From Shewanella algidipiscicola (lineage in GTDB: Bacteria; Pseudomonadota; Gammaproteobacteria; Enterobacterales; Shewanellaceae), in the NCBI RefSeq assembly GCF_003605125.1, contig NZ_QPQT01000018.1, positions 1 to 64,000 of the forward strand: DNA of 64,000 nucleotides, given 5' to 3'. The notes below the pieces were generated by a model. The model was not told where the DNA came from and did not search any database. It worked only from the letters and a program-made list of their open reading frames with translations. The number at the start of each line of letters is the position of its first letter. The stretch's first letter is position 1. Positions 1 through 9,514 of this stretch are shown piece by piece. The position numbers and the translations under genes were made by a program.

Positions 1-78
1 GGAATACCGGCCACAGCTACAGGCTTAAATTTAACGTTGGGAATACCAGCTACAGCTACAGGTTTAAACTTAACGTTA
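1..78. repeat. 39-bp direct repeat, two units plus the start of a third outside
   Basis: Positions 1-39 and 40-78 are near-identical 39-mers, with four or so differences, and the downstream flank at 79 begins the same way (ggaatacc). The unit length is a multiple of three and the differences are silent, so this is a coding repeat in the truncated peptide gene. The array may continue beyond the window. Confidence 0.8.
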
Positions 79-185
79 GGAATACCAGTTATTTGGCTTG
101 ATGTATAAGTATCGTGCTCAATTATGTCAGCAGTTAATGAGCATGAGGTTGCTAAAACGATGGCTGTAACAATTCCGGTGATCAT
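1..185 (-). CDS. Exported repeat peptide, 3' part cut by window edge
   Basis: The reading frame opens at the ATG at 185 and runs off the left edge with no stop. The N-terminus (MITGIVTAIVLATSCSLTADI) resembles a short signal peptide, probably cut after LTA; a lipoprotein site at the Cys is possible but the lipobox is poor. From about residue 34 the 13-residue unit GIPNVKFKPVAVA occurs twice exactly, and a third copy starts at the edge. At DNA level this is a 39-bp direct repeat (1-39 and 40-78) with a few synonymous differences, so the repeat is kept as protein. A GAGAGA stretch lies about 10 bases before the ATG. I do not recognise the family and no function can be assigned. The N-terminal half is well supported as coding; full length is unknown. 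Confidence 0.6.
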   Translation of the reverse strand, partial: MITGIVTAIVLATSCSLTADIIEHDTYTSSQITGIPNVKFKPVAVAGIPNVKFKPVAVAGI

Positions 186-354
186 AATGTTATATCTCTC
201 AGTGTTAATTGTTTTGTGATTGCCAACAAATTGTTGACGCCTGAGAGGTTGTTAGCATAAGTTATGCCAGAATTGAATTTGTTGGTTGATTTGCTTTTAC
301 TTGTAACTCGTAAGTGTTGTTTCTCTTTAAGTAGAAGCTAAACTACAGATAAGG

Positions 355-3300
355 CTATGCATTTTTAGTATCATAGATTGAATTTTGCTGTAAATTATCT
401 TGCTTTAAAAGCTCACTAAAGTCATGTTCATTAACTGCCTTGCTGAATATAAAACCTTGTATCTCCTCGCATTTAAGGGCTTTTAATATACTAAGTTGTG
501 ATGCGTCTTCAACGCCTTCGCCTACGACAGATAATCCCATGTTGTGGGCGATAGTGATAATTGAGTCGACCATTTTTAAGTCCCTATCAGATTTATCGAT
601 ATCATCTACAAACGCCTTATCTATTTTTAGAGTATTGATTGGAAAGCGTTTAAGGTAGGAGAGTGAGGAATACCCGGTGCCAAAGTCATCTAATGCTAGG
701 CTGACGCCCATTTTTGATAATTGCATCATCACTTTTATGGCTTTTTCCGGCTGTTTTATGACGGTTCCTTCGGTAATTTCAAGTTCGAGATTATTTGCGG
801 GCAGTTGAGTGAGACGTAAAATTGACTCTATACGTTGCTGTAGATCGGGTAGTGCAAATTGTAGCGATGATAAATTGACGGCCACACGGCCATTAAACAA
901 TCCTTGATTACGCCAATTTTGTGCCGCGAAGCAGGCTTTACGCATTACCACTTCACCAATTTCTACTATAAGCCCATTTTCTTCAGCTAATGGTATAAAT
1001 TCGTTAGGCGGAATTAAACCTAGGGTTGGGTGATTTAAGCGAACGAGCGCTTCCATTCCCGCCATTTTACCCGACTTGAGATCGACTTTTGGCTGATAAT
1101 AAACCACAAATAGATCATCTTTCAGCCCTTGTCTTATCAGATTTTCAACTTCCAGCTGGCGAATAGCATTGCGATTGAGCGATTCTGAATAAAATTGGTA
1201 ACGATTACCGCCAGCTGATTTAGCATGGTACATAGCGATATCGGCTTTTCGCAGTAATGCTTGTTCATTTTGATCATCTTCAGGATACAGCACAATACCA
1301 ATACTGACTCCAACGACAACTCTGTCTCTGGTGAGCTCGAAAGGATTAGAAAACGCATCTACCACATTATTTGCAATAATTGCACTTGATCCAATATCAG
1401 GATTATTATCGATAAGGATGGCAAATTCATCACCTCCTAACCGATAGATACTAGTATGGCTTGGTACGGTTGCTTCTATTCTATGGGCTACTTTAATCAG
1501 TAGTTCATCGCCAACTTGATGTCCTAATGAATCATTAATTTTTTTGAAGTTATCTAGGTCGAGGATCATTAAAGTATGATGGGTATCCTTTTTGACTAGA
1601 TTTCCTAATGTCACCATTAAACTCGAGCGATTGGGGAGATTGGTTAATAAATCATTGTTGGTGAGCTTCCTCAGCTCTTCTTCTTGTTGTTTACGGCGTG
1701 AAATATCAGAAAATACACCAACATAATGAGAGAGCACTCCTTGCTCATCGTAAATGGCATCGACCGTGAGTTCCATCAAAAAGCTGTTATTAATCCCCTT
1801 AGGTGATTCGACTTCATTACTCCAACTGCCTTGTTGTTGTAATATTAAACGGATCTGTTGAGAGTAACTTTCTGGATAGAGATCGAACTTAAATAGTGAG
1901 CCGATAAAGTCAGTGCGGCTTCTTTCACATAAATCACAACAAGCTTCGTTGACCTCAACAAACTTAAATTCATTGTCTAAAATAAACATGCCTTCAGAGA
2001 TATTCTCAATTGCACGTTCAAATAACCTTAATTGCTCTTCTGCCTGCTTGAAATTACTGATGTTTTTGATAGTGCCAGTCATGCGCAGTGCTTTATCATT
2101 TTCATCGCGCTCGACGATTTTTGCTCTATCTAAAATCCATACCCATTGTTCATCTTTGCCTTTCACGCGATAGGCTGCTTCGAAATGATCGGTTTCACCA
2201 TAGAAGTGTTTGTTCAGTGCGGTATTGACACGCTCTTGATCCATTGGGTGAATATTGCTTTCTTGTCCATGCTCTCCAGAGCGCTGGCCGTCGCGGGGAA
2301 ACTCTAATGATCCCCAGATATTTGAGCGATAAATTTGCCCCGTTTCTATATCCCAGTCCCACATCTCATCGCCACTTCCCCAGAGTGATAATTTTAAGCG
2401 CTCTTCGGATTTAGCTATTTGGCGTTGTATTTCTCGTTTTTTGAGTACTGCTTTGGCAATAAGACCACTAATGATTAAAAAGGTGGAGAAATAAACGAAC
2501 TTAGCTTGAAATGATAGCCACCAAGGTGGCGTTATTTCAACATCTATTGATTTAATTGGTCCTAATTGATTCGTGAGCGAATCAATGGCCCTTACATTAA
2601 AAGTGTATTCACCTGGTGATAGATTCGTATATGTTGCTGAGTTTATGCCTTTCGATGTTAGCCAATTATCTGATAACCCTACCATTTGATAGGTATACTG
2701 CAAGTTTTTGTCAAGGTTACCTGGAGAATTAAATCGAAATGAGAACGGGTAGTCTGAATATTTTATTTTTATTTTTTTTGAAAACTGTAAGCTTTTGTTT
2801 AGTATGCCGTTATTTATTCTTTCAGGTATGTTGAATATTAATAGTTCATCTAACATTACATTTGGTGGAGTGGCTAACTTTATCGCTTGTTTTACTTCAG
2901 AAATTGATGCTTTCGTTATTCCTGATATTCCGCCTATATATATATTATCTCCAACAATTGAAATGGCTTGTACGTTATATTCATCTTGACTTCCATAATT
3001 TGAATTAAGGATTGTAGTTTTGTCTGTTATTTTGTTCGTGAATGCAATTTCTGAGTTTGATGATGAAATAATTAAATCTTCTTTGGCTTCAATCGCATAG
3101 ATTGGTTTGTTGCTGTCTATTATTTTTGTTAATGTATTGTTTTTTATTTTGTATAACGATGTTCTTGTCCCAAAGTAAATTGCATTATCATCTCGGTAAA
3201 TACTTATGGTAAGGTCTTCTTTAAATATTTTCTCTAACTTTCCATTTTTTAGTTTAAATAAACCTCCTTGAGTTGCGATTAAATATTCATCGTCCATTAT

Positions 3301-4656
3301 GTTTATATCAAATATTGGGTTGCCTATATCAATATCGAACTTTTCAACTTCATTGTTCTCAGTGTTTATTTTAACTATTTTACCGTCTGTTGTACCAGCC
3401 ACAACATTATTAGTTCCAAAGATATTTTTGACTACAAAGAACTCATTATTGTTTATAGTAGTTTTTTTGTTGTTTTTTATATTTATAGAAATTAGGCCGG
3501 ATTGAGTTGCAACATAAAGTAAGTCTTTTTTTAATATTGCTGATTTCGGCCCAGAGACACCAGAATCATATGAAATTATTTCATTTAACGAAGTGTCATA
3601 TATTTTTATTAAATTAGAATCAGAGGTAATTAGAAGCTTGTTGTCTGTCAAGCTGTTTATTGACCATACATTATTTGATGAGTTAAATGTTTTTAATGTG
3701 TTCTTCTTACTGCTTATAAATGAAAGCCCATTGTTTTGTGTGGCTATATATATACCACTATTACCTAGGAAAAGTCTAACGTCGTTATTTTTTTGTATAT
3801 CACCCTCTGTTTTGCCTAATTTATAGATCGCACCTTCGATTATTGAATATAGTACTCCATCCTTAAATGCTATGATATCATTGCCGTACTCGAGTATAGA
3901 CTTAGTGTTTTTTAATATCTCAATATCTTCTTTTGATTCTAAATTTTCAAGAGTGTTACCAATCCATCCATATACTGAATTTTCATATTTTATTAAACCT
4001 TCATACTTTCCTAGGTTGACCACGGAGTTATCTGTTATTTTGTAAATACTGCCATTGTAAGTTATAGCGAAATAACTTGAGCCTATTGGTATTATTTTTT
4101 TTAACCCACTAGCCTCAACTTTTATAGAGTTTAGCTTTGTTCTGAGTTCGTGGTCGATTTCTATTATATCTTGCTCAGTTCCAATTATTATTGTGTTTTT
4201 ACTTTCATTAATAGACCAAATTGCAGTTTTTTCTATTTTTAATACATTGTTATGATTTATGAATTTTTCTAATTCATAATTATAGCTAACAAGTCCTTTA
4301 TCGGTGCCTATGAGTAAACGTCCACTTTTATCAATATATAGACTTCTGATAAATGAACTAGGGAGAGAGTAGTCGTTATTTTCAGAATAGAAGTGTTTAA
4401 ATTTACTACCGTCAAATCGATTTAAACCATTTAGAGTACCTACCCAGACATAGCCATATTTATCTTCTACTACTGATGTCACAGTACTTTGGGATAATCC
4501 TTCTGGCACATTGTAATGATCGACATTTAGAAGGGCTTCGCTGGCGAGGGATAAACCAGAAAAAGATAGTGTAAAAAAAAGAATTAGTAATAAATTTTTC
4601 AAGGGATTAGGCATAATTATTAGTTTGATTATTAGCCAGTAGTGCTTAGGCAGCAT
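355..4656 (-). CDS. Propeller-sensor PAS-GGDEF-EAL membrane protein (c-di-GMP turnover)
   Basis: A 1433-residue protein that probably makes or degrades cyclic di-GMP in response to a periplasmic signal. After a signal peptide (hydrophobic run, cut near SLAS-EA) come repeated two-component-regulator propeller blades (about residues 45-640, with motifs such as GYVWVGTLNGLNRFDG), a Y_Y_Y domain (about 650-715) and one membrane helix (about 725-745). Two PAS regions follow (about 755-1000), then GGDEF (intact GGDEF near residue 1071; DLLTNLPNR at its start) and EAL (intact EAL near 1200, DDFGTGYSSL and EGVE present). No RxxD inhibitory site is seen at the usual place before GGDEF. Both catalytic signatures look active. 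The start is ambiguous: residue 15 (ATG at 4614) also gives a good signal peptide. The propeller half is clearly more AT-rich than the rest. Confidence 0.88.
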   Translation of the reverse strand: MLPKHYWLIIKLIIMPNPLKNLLLILFFTLSFSGLSLASEALLNVDHYNVPEGLSQSTVTSVVEDKYGYVWVGTLNGLNRFDGSKFKHFYSENNDYSLPSSFIRSLYIDKSGRLLIGTDKGLVSYNYELEKFINHNNVLKIEKTAIWSINESKNTIIIGTEQDIIEIDHELRTKLNSIKVEASGLKKIIPIGSSYFAITYNGSIYKITDNSVVNLGKYEGLIKYENSVYGWIGNTLENLESKEDIEILKNTKSILEYGNDIIAFKDGVLYSIIEGAIYKLGKTEGDIQKNNDVRLFLGNSGIYIATQNNGLSFISSKKNTLKTFNSSNNVWSINSLTDNKLLITSDSNLIKIYDTSLNEIISYDSGVSGPKSAILKKDLLYVATQSGLISINIKNNKKTTINNNEFFVVKNIFGTNNVVAGTTDGKIVKINTENNEVEKFDIDIGNPIFDINIMDDEYLIATQGGLFKLKNGKLEKIFKEDLTISIYRDDNAIYFGTRTSLYKIKNNTLTKIIDSNKPIYAIEAKEDLIISSSNSEIAFTNKITDKTTILNSNYGSQDEYNVQAISIVGDNIYIGGISGITKASISEVKQAIKLATPPNVMLDELLIFNIPERINNGILNKSLQFSKKIKIKYSDYPFSFRFNSPGNLDKNLQYTYQMVGLSDNWLTSKGINSATYTNLSPGEYTFNVRAIDSLTNQLGPIKSIDVEITPPWWLSFQAKFVYFSTFLIISGLIAKAVLKKREIQRQIAKSEERLKLSLWGSGDEMWDWDIETGQIYRSNIWGSLEFPRDGQRSGEHGQESNIHPMDQERVNTALNKHFYGETDHFEAAYRVKGKDEQWVWILDRAKIVERDENDKALRMTGTIKNISNFKQAEEQLRLFERAIENISEGMFILDNEFKFVEVNEACCDLCERSRTDFIGSLFKFDLYPESYSQQIRLILQQQGSWSNEVESPKGINNSFLMELTVDAIYDEQGVLSHYVGVFSDISRRKQQEEELRKLTNNDLLTNLPNRSSLMVTLGNLVKKDTHHTLMILDLDNFKKINDSLGHQVGDELLIKVAHRIEATVPSHTSIYRLGGDEFAILIDNNPDIGSSAIIANNVVDAFSNPFELTRDRVVVGVSIGIVLYPEDDQNEQALLRKADIAMYHAKSAGGNRYQFYSESLNRNAIRQLEVENLIRQGLKDDLFVVYYQPKVDLKSGKMAGMEALVRLNHPTLGLIPPNEFIPLAEENGLIVEIGEVVMRKACFAAQNWRNQGLFNGRVAVNLSSLQFALPDLQQRIESILRLTQLPANNLELEITEGTVIKQPEKAIKVMMQLSKMGVSLALDDFGTGYSSLSYLKRFPINTLKIDKAFVDDIDKSDRDLKMVDSIITIAHNMGLSVVGEGVEDASQLSILKALKCEEIQGFIFSKAVNEHDFSELLKQDNLQQNSIYDTKNA

Positions 4657-4976
4657 GTAGTTAACCTACTTTTCCAGAAAGTGAATGATTTGTCAAAAGA
4701 ACACTGAATTTTTTTGTATGTTAATCATTGTTATTTTCATTTGCTTTTAATGCCTTGCGCCATCGAATAAGTACACTATGTGTTAGATGAGCTGTTTCAT
4801 GGTGTAAAGATAAGACGGTAAATAATGGATGGATTAATCAGTTTTCTTGATGATTTTTACATGCCTTTCATATTAATCCTTTTGTATCAAAGGCTTGCCT
4901 TGGGTGTTCGGCATATGGTTTGCTTGCATCATGCTGAACTGATGCCAAGCTCGGTTCAAAATAAGGAGTTGCCCTA
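4657..4976. other. Intergenic stretch upstream of the propeller sensor; weak sORF only
   Basis: An AT-rich 320-base stretch between the sensor start and the 263-bp element. It should hold the sensor promoter on the minus strand. The only reading frame seen is a 50-codon plus-strand ORF (4825-4977) that starts MDGLISFLDDF and ends at the TAG formed at the element boundary. It lacks a convincing ribosome binding site. Confidence 0.4.
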
Positions 4977-5239
4977 GGGCCTGTTGACCTTTCAAGGTTG
5001 TTTTTACAGTGAATTGTTGGGTATTTATACAAGGCAGAAGCTTTGTGGTGTAGTTATTCTACATAAAAAGCTGAGAACGCCGTAGAAATACCCAACGAAC
5101 GCTGCCGAAGGGGTCGGCTAAAAAACGTTTTACTCTTTGTTAAGTGAATTTTGCTTAGATGACCAGGCTGCAATCCAGTCGCCTCGATTAACACGTTTTT
5201 GTCTCGAACAACATTCAACCAGCAAAGATCAACAGGCCC
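4977..5239 (+). mobile_element. 263-bp MITE-like element, copy 1
   Basis: This 263-base block has terminal inverted repeats (left GGGCCTGTTGACCTTT, right AAAGATCAACAGGCCC) and is flanked on both sides by TA, as expected of a TA target duplication. A second block of the same length at 40630-40892, in reverse orientation, matches about nine bases in ten by eye. It contains no open frame that could be a transposase. I infer a non-autonomous miniature element; TA duplication is typical of IS630/Tc1-type transposition. It ends 18 bases before the stop codon of the minus-strand peptidase gene and so forms its 3' flank. Confidence 0.75.
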
Positions 5240-5257
5240 TAGTGTATTGTTCAGGTG

Positions 5258-8047
5258 TTAATAACTAAATTTGGGTGCTTGCTGTTTAAATGAGCGCAGG
5301 TCTGTGATCATATTGTCTGAGTTGAGTGGCTCCTGATTTTGATGTTGCTCACCCGTGGTAAATAATACGAGACGATCGCAATGTTTAGTGCGCATTTTTT
5401 GCATCATAAATTGGATTAAGTCTGCACGAGTTAATTGTTTTATTTGCTCTACGACGAGCTCTCGTTGGTTAAATTGATAATCTTTATTGCCAATACTGGA
5501 CCAGTAACGTTGGCCACGGGTTTTTAAGTTGGGATCATGTTCCATGATTTGGCTAATTAAGCCTTGTTTGGTGAGTTCCCACTGGGTATTGGTTATCTGC
5601 ATCACCGCATAATTAAAGTCAGCGATAAACTCATCAATCGCTTCCAGCAGTTGCAGGGGCCCAGTTGTTGGTGATTGAATATAGAAAATCATGCCAGGGT
5701 AGCGATTGAGTGGTAAGTAGCCAGTACCGACCATGTAACCCAATTGACGTTTAGTGCGCAGTTCATGAAAAAAGGTCGACGACATCGTGTGGTTGAGCAA
5801 GCTAAATAATGCCATGTTTAACGTCGATGCTTGTGCCGATTGATAGTAAACGATGATGCTACTATCTTGATGTGCGACGCGTACCTCTCTGATGAGGGTG
5901 CCGATATTTTCAAGGTTAATCAGTTCGCGCTCAGACTCGCCACTAGGGGATGAGACGAGTGACAAAATATGCTCGAGTCGCTTACCTAAGGCTTTAGCTT
6001 CTTTAGTTAACCAATCACCATAGACTAACCCTTCCAAATGCAACTTCTCATAGAAGCGGCTGATATGCTCGTGCAGATCGTCTAAGGTGATTTTTTCTAA
6101 CTCTTCAGCCATGCGCAGTGGCTCATAGCTGCGTCGTTGCAGTGTAACCGTTAAGCTGGTAAATAATTGCGAGATAGGTTTGGCACGGCTTTGGTTATAC
6201 CAGCTGCGTAATATCTGCTTCTTAATTTGTTTAAAACGCTCTTGGGTAAAATTACGCTCTCTGGCTTTGTTGATTAATAACGCCAGTAGAGCCTCTTGTT
6301 TGCCGGTAAAGCCGGTTAAATGCAGTGTAATACCGCCCTGATGGGGGTAAATATTATAGCTGAGTCCTGCCACTTCGGCGGGGTAAGTGTATTCTGTCAA
6401 ATAATCTAACAACATCTCGACATATAAGCGTGTCAGCGCAGCATGACGGGGAGTGGCGGTCGCTTGTTGTGAGTCTAGGGATAGGTAGATATGTCCTTTC
6501 GGTACATTAAATTCATCGTCTTTTCGATGCCAAATCCGGTAGCCATTTTCTTGACAGACAATCACAGGAACATGGTGCGGGCTTTTGTCATTTCTTGCGA
6601 CTGAATCGGCAATAATAAAAGGGTTAACTTCTGGAAGACTAAGCTCCTGACGAATAGTGGGGTTGTACCATGGGGTTAAACGATCCTTATCAATGGGGTT
6701 GATTTTATAAGGGGAGTGATACCACGCCGCTTGTCTGTTGGTGTCGAGTTCTGGCGAGATCAGCTGAATGCGCAGATTATCTGGTGTCATTAATGCCAAT
6801 AAGGCTTGGGTTTCTGCGATATCGAGGCCATCCATGCGGTAATCGCCATAAACGATATCTTCGACATCATAATGGTGCATGTTAATACTGAGATGACTCG
6901 CTAAGTCGAGTGCTTTTATCTGCTCTTGGTACTTAAACGCTAGGGTTAATAGATTGGCCCGCTCTTGGTAACGCCACGCGGCTAAGCCACTATTTTTGAT
7001 GAGTGCTAAATATTCAAATGTCGCTTGAATGACATCATCGAGTTGCGCAAGTCCCTTATCGGTTAACTGAATACTGATGTTGTAATCTTTAAAGTTATAG
7101 CCACTTACGCCGCCGCCAGCCGAGAGATTTGCAGCCCAATCCTGACTTTTTAAGTAACTGAGTAAACTGCCTTTACCTTCGTAACCCAATAAATGGCTGA
7201 TAAAAGTGAGGGGCTTGCGTTTATAGAAGCCGTCAATGGCGGGTAGCGGAAAGGTAATTGCGACTCTGCGCTGCTCTTTAAGTGGCACTATGTTTATCTG
7301 TTGGCCTAACTGTGCTGCTTGGTAGAGCGGCGTGGCAGGATAGTGTTTATGCAAATCATTATTCACAATGGATGAGAAATAGCACTTGGCTAATTGGGCT
7401 AATGTATCAATAGGTAAGGGCGCTACCAAACAAAGTGTCATTAAATTTGCGCTGTAGTGCTGCTGATAAAATGCCACTAACTCGTCGCGTAATGTTTGTT
7501 GGCTGCCGGATAAGGTTTGTAAATTACCCACGGAAAATTTACTAAATGGATGAGCTGGATTTACCGTTTCTTTTTGCACTTGATACACACGGCGAATATC
7601 GTCTTTCAGTTTTAGGCTAAATTCCGATTCAATGGCGTGTCGCTCACGGTCAACCAAATCGAGATTAAAACAAGGTGCAATAAAAAATTGACTAAAGCGA
7701 TCGAGTGACTCCTCAAAAACGTCGGCATCGATTGAAAAAAAGAAGTTGGTTTGCTCTGTCCCCGTCCATGCATTGTTACTGCCACCATGTTGATTAATAA
7801 ATGCATGATACTCGCCCGAATCGGGGTATTTTTCGGTACCCAGAAAGAGCATATGTTCTAAGAAGTGTGCCATACCCGGGCGGGCGCTAGGATCGTCAAA
7901 GTGACCCACATTTACCGCCATAGAAGCTGCGGCTTGGTTGGTTTGCCAATCTTCTACTAAAAGTACCCTTAATCGATTGCTAAGTTGCATATAGCGATAC
8001 TGACGATGATCATTGGGGCTTTGAGTGATACAAGTTGATGTTGGCAA
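5258..8047 (-). CDS. M16 family (insulysin/pitrilysin-like) zinc metallopeptidase
   Basis: A 929-residue M16A-type peptidase that would degrade peptides. The inverted zinc motif HFLEH is at residues 61-65 (His61, Glu64, His65), and the third ligand is likely Glu142 in the ERHAIESEF segment. Length and the four-domain organisation match protease III and insulysin. The C-terminal half carries the usual catalytically dead repeat, including TKRQLGYMVGTGY, the substrate-binding region of this family. No signal peptide is visible, so a cytoplasmic place is likely, unlike E. coli PtrA, which is periplasmic. The gene stands alone between the 263-bp element and sixA. The family is secure; the exact orthology is not. 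Confidence 0.92.
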   Translation of the reverse strand: MPTSTCITQSPNDHRQYRYMQLSNRLRVLLVEDWQTNQAAASMAVNVGHFDDPSARPGMAHFLEHMLFLGTEKYPDSGEYHAFINQHGGSNNAWTGTEQTNFFFSIDADVFEESLDRFSQFFIAPCFNLDLVDRERHAIESEFSLKLKDDIRRVYQVQKETVNPAHPFSKFSVGNLQTLSGSQQTLRDELVAFYQQHYSANLMTLCLVAPLPIDTLAQLAKCYFSSIVNNDLHKHYPATPLYQAAQLGQQINIVPLKEQRRVAITFPLPAIDGFYKRKPLTFISHLLGYEGKGSLLSYLKSQDWAANLSAGGGVSGYNFKDYNISIQLTDKGLAQLDDVIQATFEYLALIKNSGLAAWRYQERANLLTLAFKYQEQIKALDLASHLSINMHHYDVEDIVYGDYRMDGLDIAETQALLALMTPDNLRIQLISPELDTNRQAAWYHSPYKINPIDKDRLTPWYNPTIRQELSLPEVNPFIIADSVARNDKSPHHVPVIVCQENGYRIWHRKDDEFNVPKGHIYLSLDSQQATATPRHAALTRLYVEMLLDYLTEYTYPAEVAGLSYNIYPHQGGITLHLTGFTGKQEALLALLINKARERNFTQERFKQIKKQILRSWYNQSRAKPISQLFTSLTVTLQRRSYEPLRMAEELEKITLDDLHEHISRFYEKLHLEGLVYGDWLTKEAKALGKRLEHILSLVSSPSGESERELINLENIGTLIREVRVAHQDSSIIVYYQSAQASTLNMALFSLLNHTMSSTFFHELRTKRQLGYMVGTGYLPLNRYPGMIFYIQSPTTGPLQLLEAIDEFIADFNYAVMQITNTQWELTKQGLISQIMEHDPNLKTRGQRYWSSIGNKDYQFNQRELVVEQIKQLTRADLIQFMMQKMRTKHCDRLVLFTTGEQHQNQEPLNSDNMITDLRSFKQQAPKFSY

Positions 8048-8266
8048 TTGAGCGGCTCCAACCGTTATGGCAACCCGCTAATAAAGAAGTTGCTCGCTAA
8101 AGGGTAAATAAAACAATTAAGCCTACATAGTGGTCTCGAAAAACGACTTTGGCAAATACCTTATCGCCTATTCGACTAATTATTAACAGACTTTAGGTGT
8201 GTTACGGTTGACTTTAGCGCTACAATTGCCAAGGAAGAATAAAAATATATTGTAGCGAGAAGTAGT

Positions 8267-8737
8267 ATGCAGCTTTTTTTGATGCGACATGGGGACGCTG
8301 GGTATAATGCACATTCCGATCGGGAACGGGTATTGACTGATACTGGACGTCACCAAACCGAATTAATGAGCAATTGGTTAGCGAGGCGTGTCACTGATAT
8401 TGATTTAGTTTTGGTTAGCCCCTATTTGCGTGCTCAGCAAACTTGGCAAGAAGTGAGTAAGCACTTTCCTGAGCCTCGACATTGGCAAGTGCTGGACGAT
8501 TTAACCCCATCAGCCGATCCGCAGCGTGCGGTCGAGACTGTTTTAGCTTACGGTGAATTATATAAGGCAGATAATGTGCTAGTGATTGCTCACATGCCGT
8601 TACTTGGCTATATGGTCAGTGAATTAGTGCCAGGTATTGAGCCGCCGTTATTTGCAACTTCAGGGATCACCTTGATAGATAAGCATGGCGAAAGGGCATC
8701 ACTCTCGTGGCAAAATACACCTCACACTGTGAGTTAG
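8267..8737 (+). CDS. sixA: Phosphohistidine phosphatase SixA
   Basis: A 156-residue single-domain histidine phosphatase of the phosphoglycerate-mutase-like superfamily. It carries the N-terminal RHG motif (Arg7-His8-Gly9; His8 is the phospho-acceptor), VSPYLRAQQTW and, in the second half, VIAHMPLLG with the second catalytic His. Length and motifs match SixA, which removes phosphate from phosphohistidine domains such as that of ArcB or the nitrogen PTS. It is divergent from the peptidase gene and ends about 140 bases before a bidirectional terminator shared with smrB. Confidence 0.9.
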   Translation: MQLFLMRHGDAGYNAHSDRERVLTDTGRHQTELMSNWLARRVTDIDLVLVSPYLRAQQTWQEVSKHFPEPRHWQVLDDLTPSADPQRAVETVLAYGELYKADNVLVIAHMPLLGYMVSELVPGIEPPLFATSGITLIDKHGERASLSWQNTPHTVS

Positions 8738-8876
8738 TCGTGGTATGAATGGCTAATGCGGAAAATATGATAAAGTCTCTATGGTGATTTATCAGTATTA
8801 TCGAATACTAGAAGTTATCTGTACTAAGAGTTACCTGCGTTAAGCGTTATCGGCATTAAACAGATTTCGGCATTTA

Positions 8877-8903
8877 AAAAGACGCTTAAAGCGTCTTTTT
8901 TTG
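8877..8903. terminator. Bidirectional terminator between sixA and smrB
   Basis: The inverted repeat GACGCT-taa-AGCGTC is preceded by an A run and followed by seven T on the plus strand. It can end both sixA (plus) and smrB (minus). Confidence 0.85.
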
Positions 8904-8907
8904 TGGG

Positions 8908-9435
8908 CTAGTCCCACTCATGAAGTTCGCCTACATCGACTAACACCAGCAGCGCAGCATCGCCGCCCCACTCTTTAGGGGCCTTATGGAATGCCTTTAC
9001 ATGCGGATGCTGGGCAAGCCACATAGGAATATTTTGTTTTAATACGCCTGTGCCATGGCCGTGCATGACACAACAGCATGCGCAATGTTGTTTTATGCAG
9101 GCTTGCAGCAGGGCAGCGAGTTCTAATTTGGCCTCAGATTGGCGCATGCCATGGAGGTCTAATAACAGTTCGGGTTGGTAATCACCGCGGCGTAGCCGCT
9201 TGATTTCAAAGCTGTCGACATCGTCACGTGCCCAACGCATTGCACCCTCGGTGGGCAAGTATGGTTGGTAAGTATCTGAAAAATAGCTGTCGGCATGCAG
9301 TTCTGTGGTTTTGGTTTCCACTTCCCGCTTGGTTTTTTGTGGCGTCGAAAAATGACGCTTATCTTGTTTAAGCGGCTTTATGCCTTGGGTCAGGGCCGAA
9401 AAAAGCGCCAGACCTTCATCTTTTTCTTTATTCAT
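8908..9435 (-). CDS. smrB: SmrB, Smr-domain ribosome-collision endonuclease
   Basis: A 175-residue protein with a basic, disordered N-terminus and a C-terminal Smr domain. The domain shows LDLHGMRQSEAK (DLHG motif) and MHGHGTGVLK (HGxG motif), followed by the typical AHPHVKAFHKAPKEWGG region. The E. coli SmrB (YfcN) family cleaves mRNA at collided ribosomes. It is divergent from prmB with about 80 bases between starts, the arrangement also found in enterobacteria. No strong Shine-Dalgarno is seen before the ATG at 9435. Confidence 0.92.
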   Translation of the reverse strand: MNKEKDEGLALFSALTQGIKPLKQDKRHFSTPQKTKREVETKTTELHADSYFSDTYQPYLPTEGAMRWARDDVDSFEIKRLRRGDYQPELLLDLHGMRQSEAKLELAALLQACIKQHCACCCVMHGHGTGVLKQNIPMWLAQHPHVKAFHKAPKEWGGDAALLVLVDVGELHEWD

Positions 9436-9514
9436 GGGGCTATTTTATTGAATCCGATGCCATATGAATAGAGTTCAGTTACAATGATATCGAACTATCT
9501 AGCTGGAGTATGTT

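Noticed and set aside
1..78. CRISPR-like direct repeats
   Set aside because: The units are contiguous with no unique spacers, in frame, and their differences are silent; this is a coding repeat.
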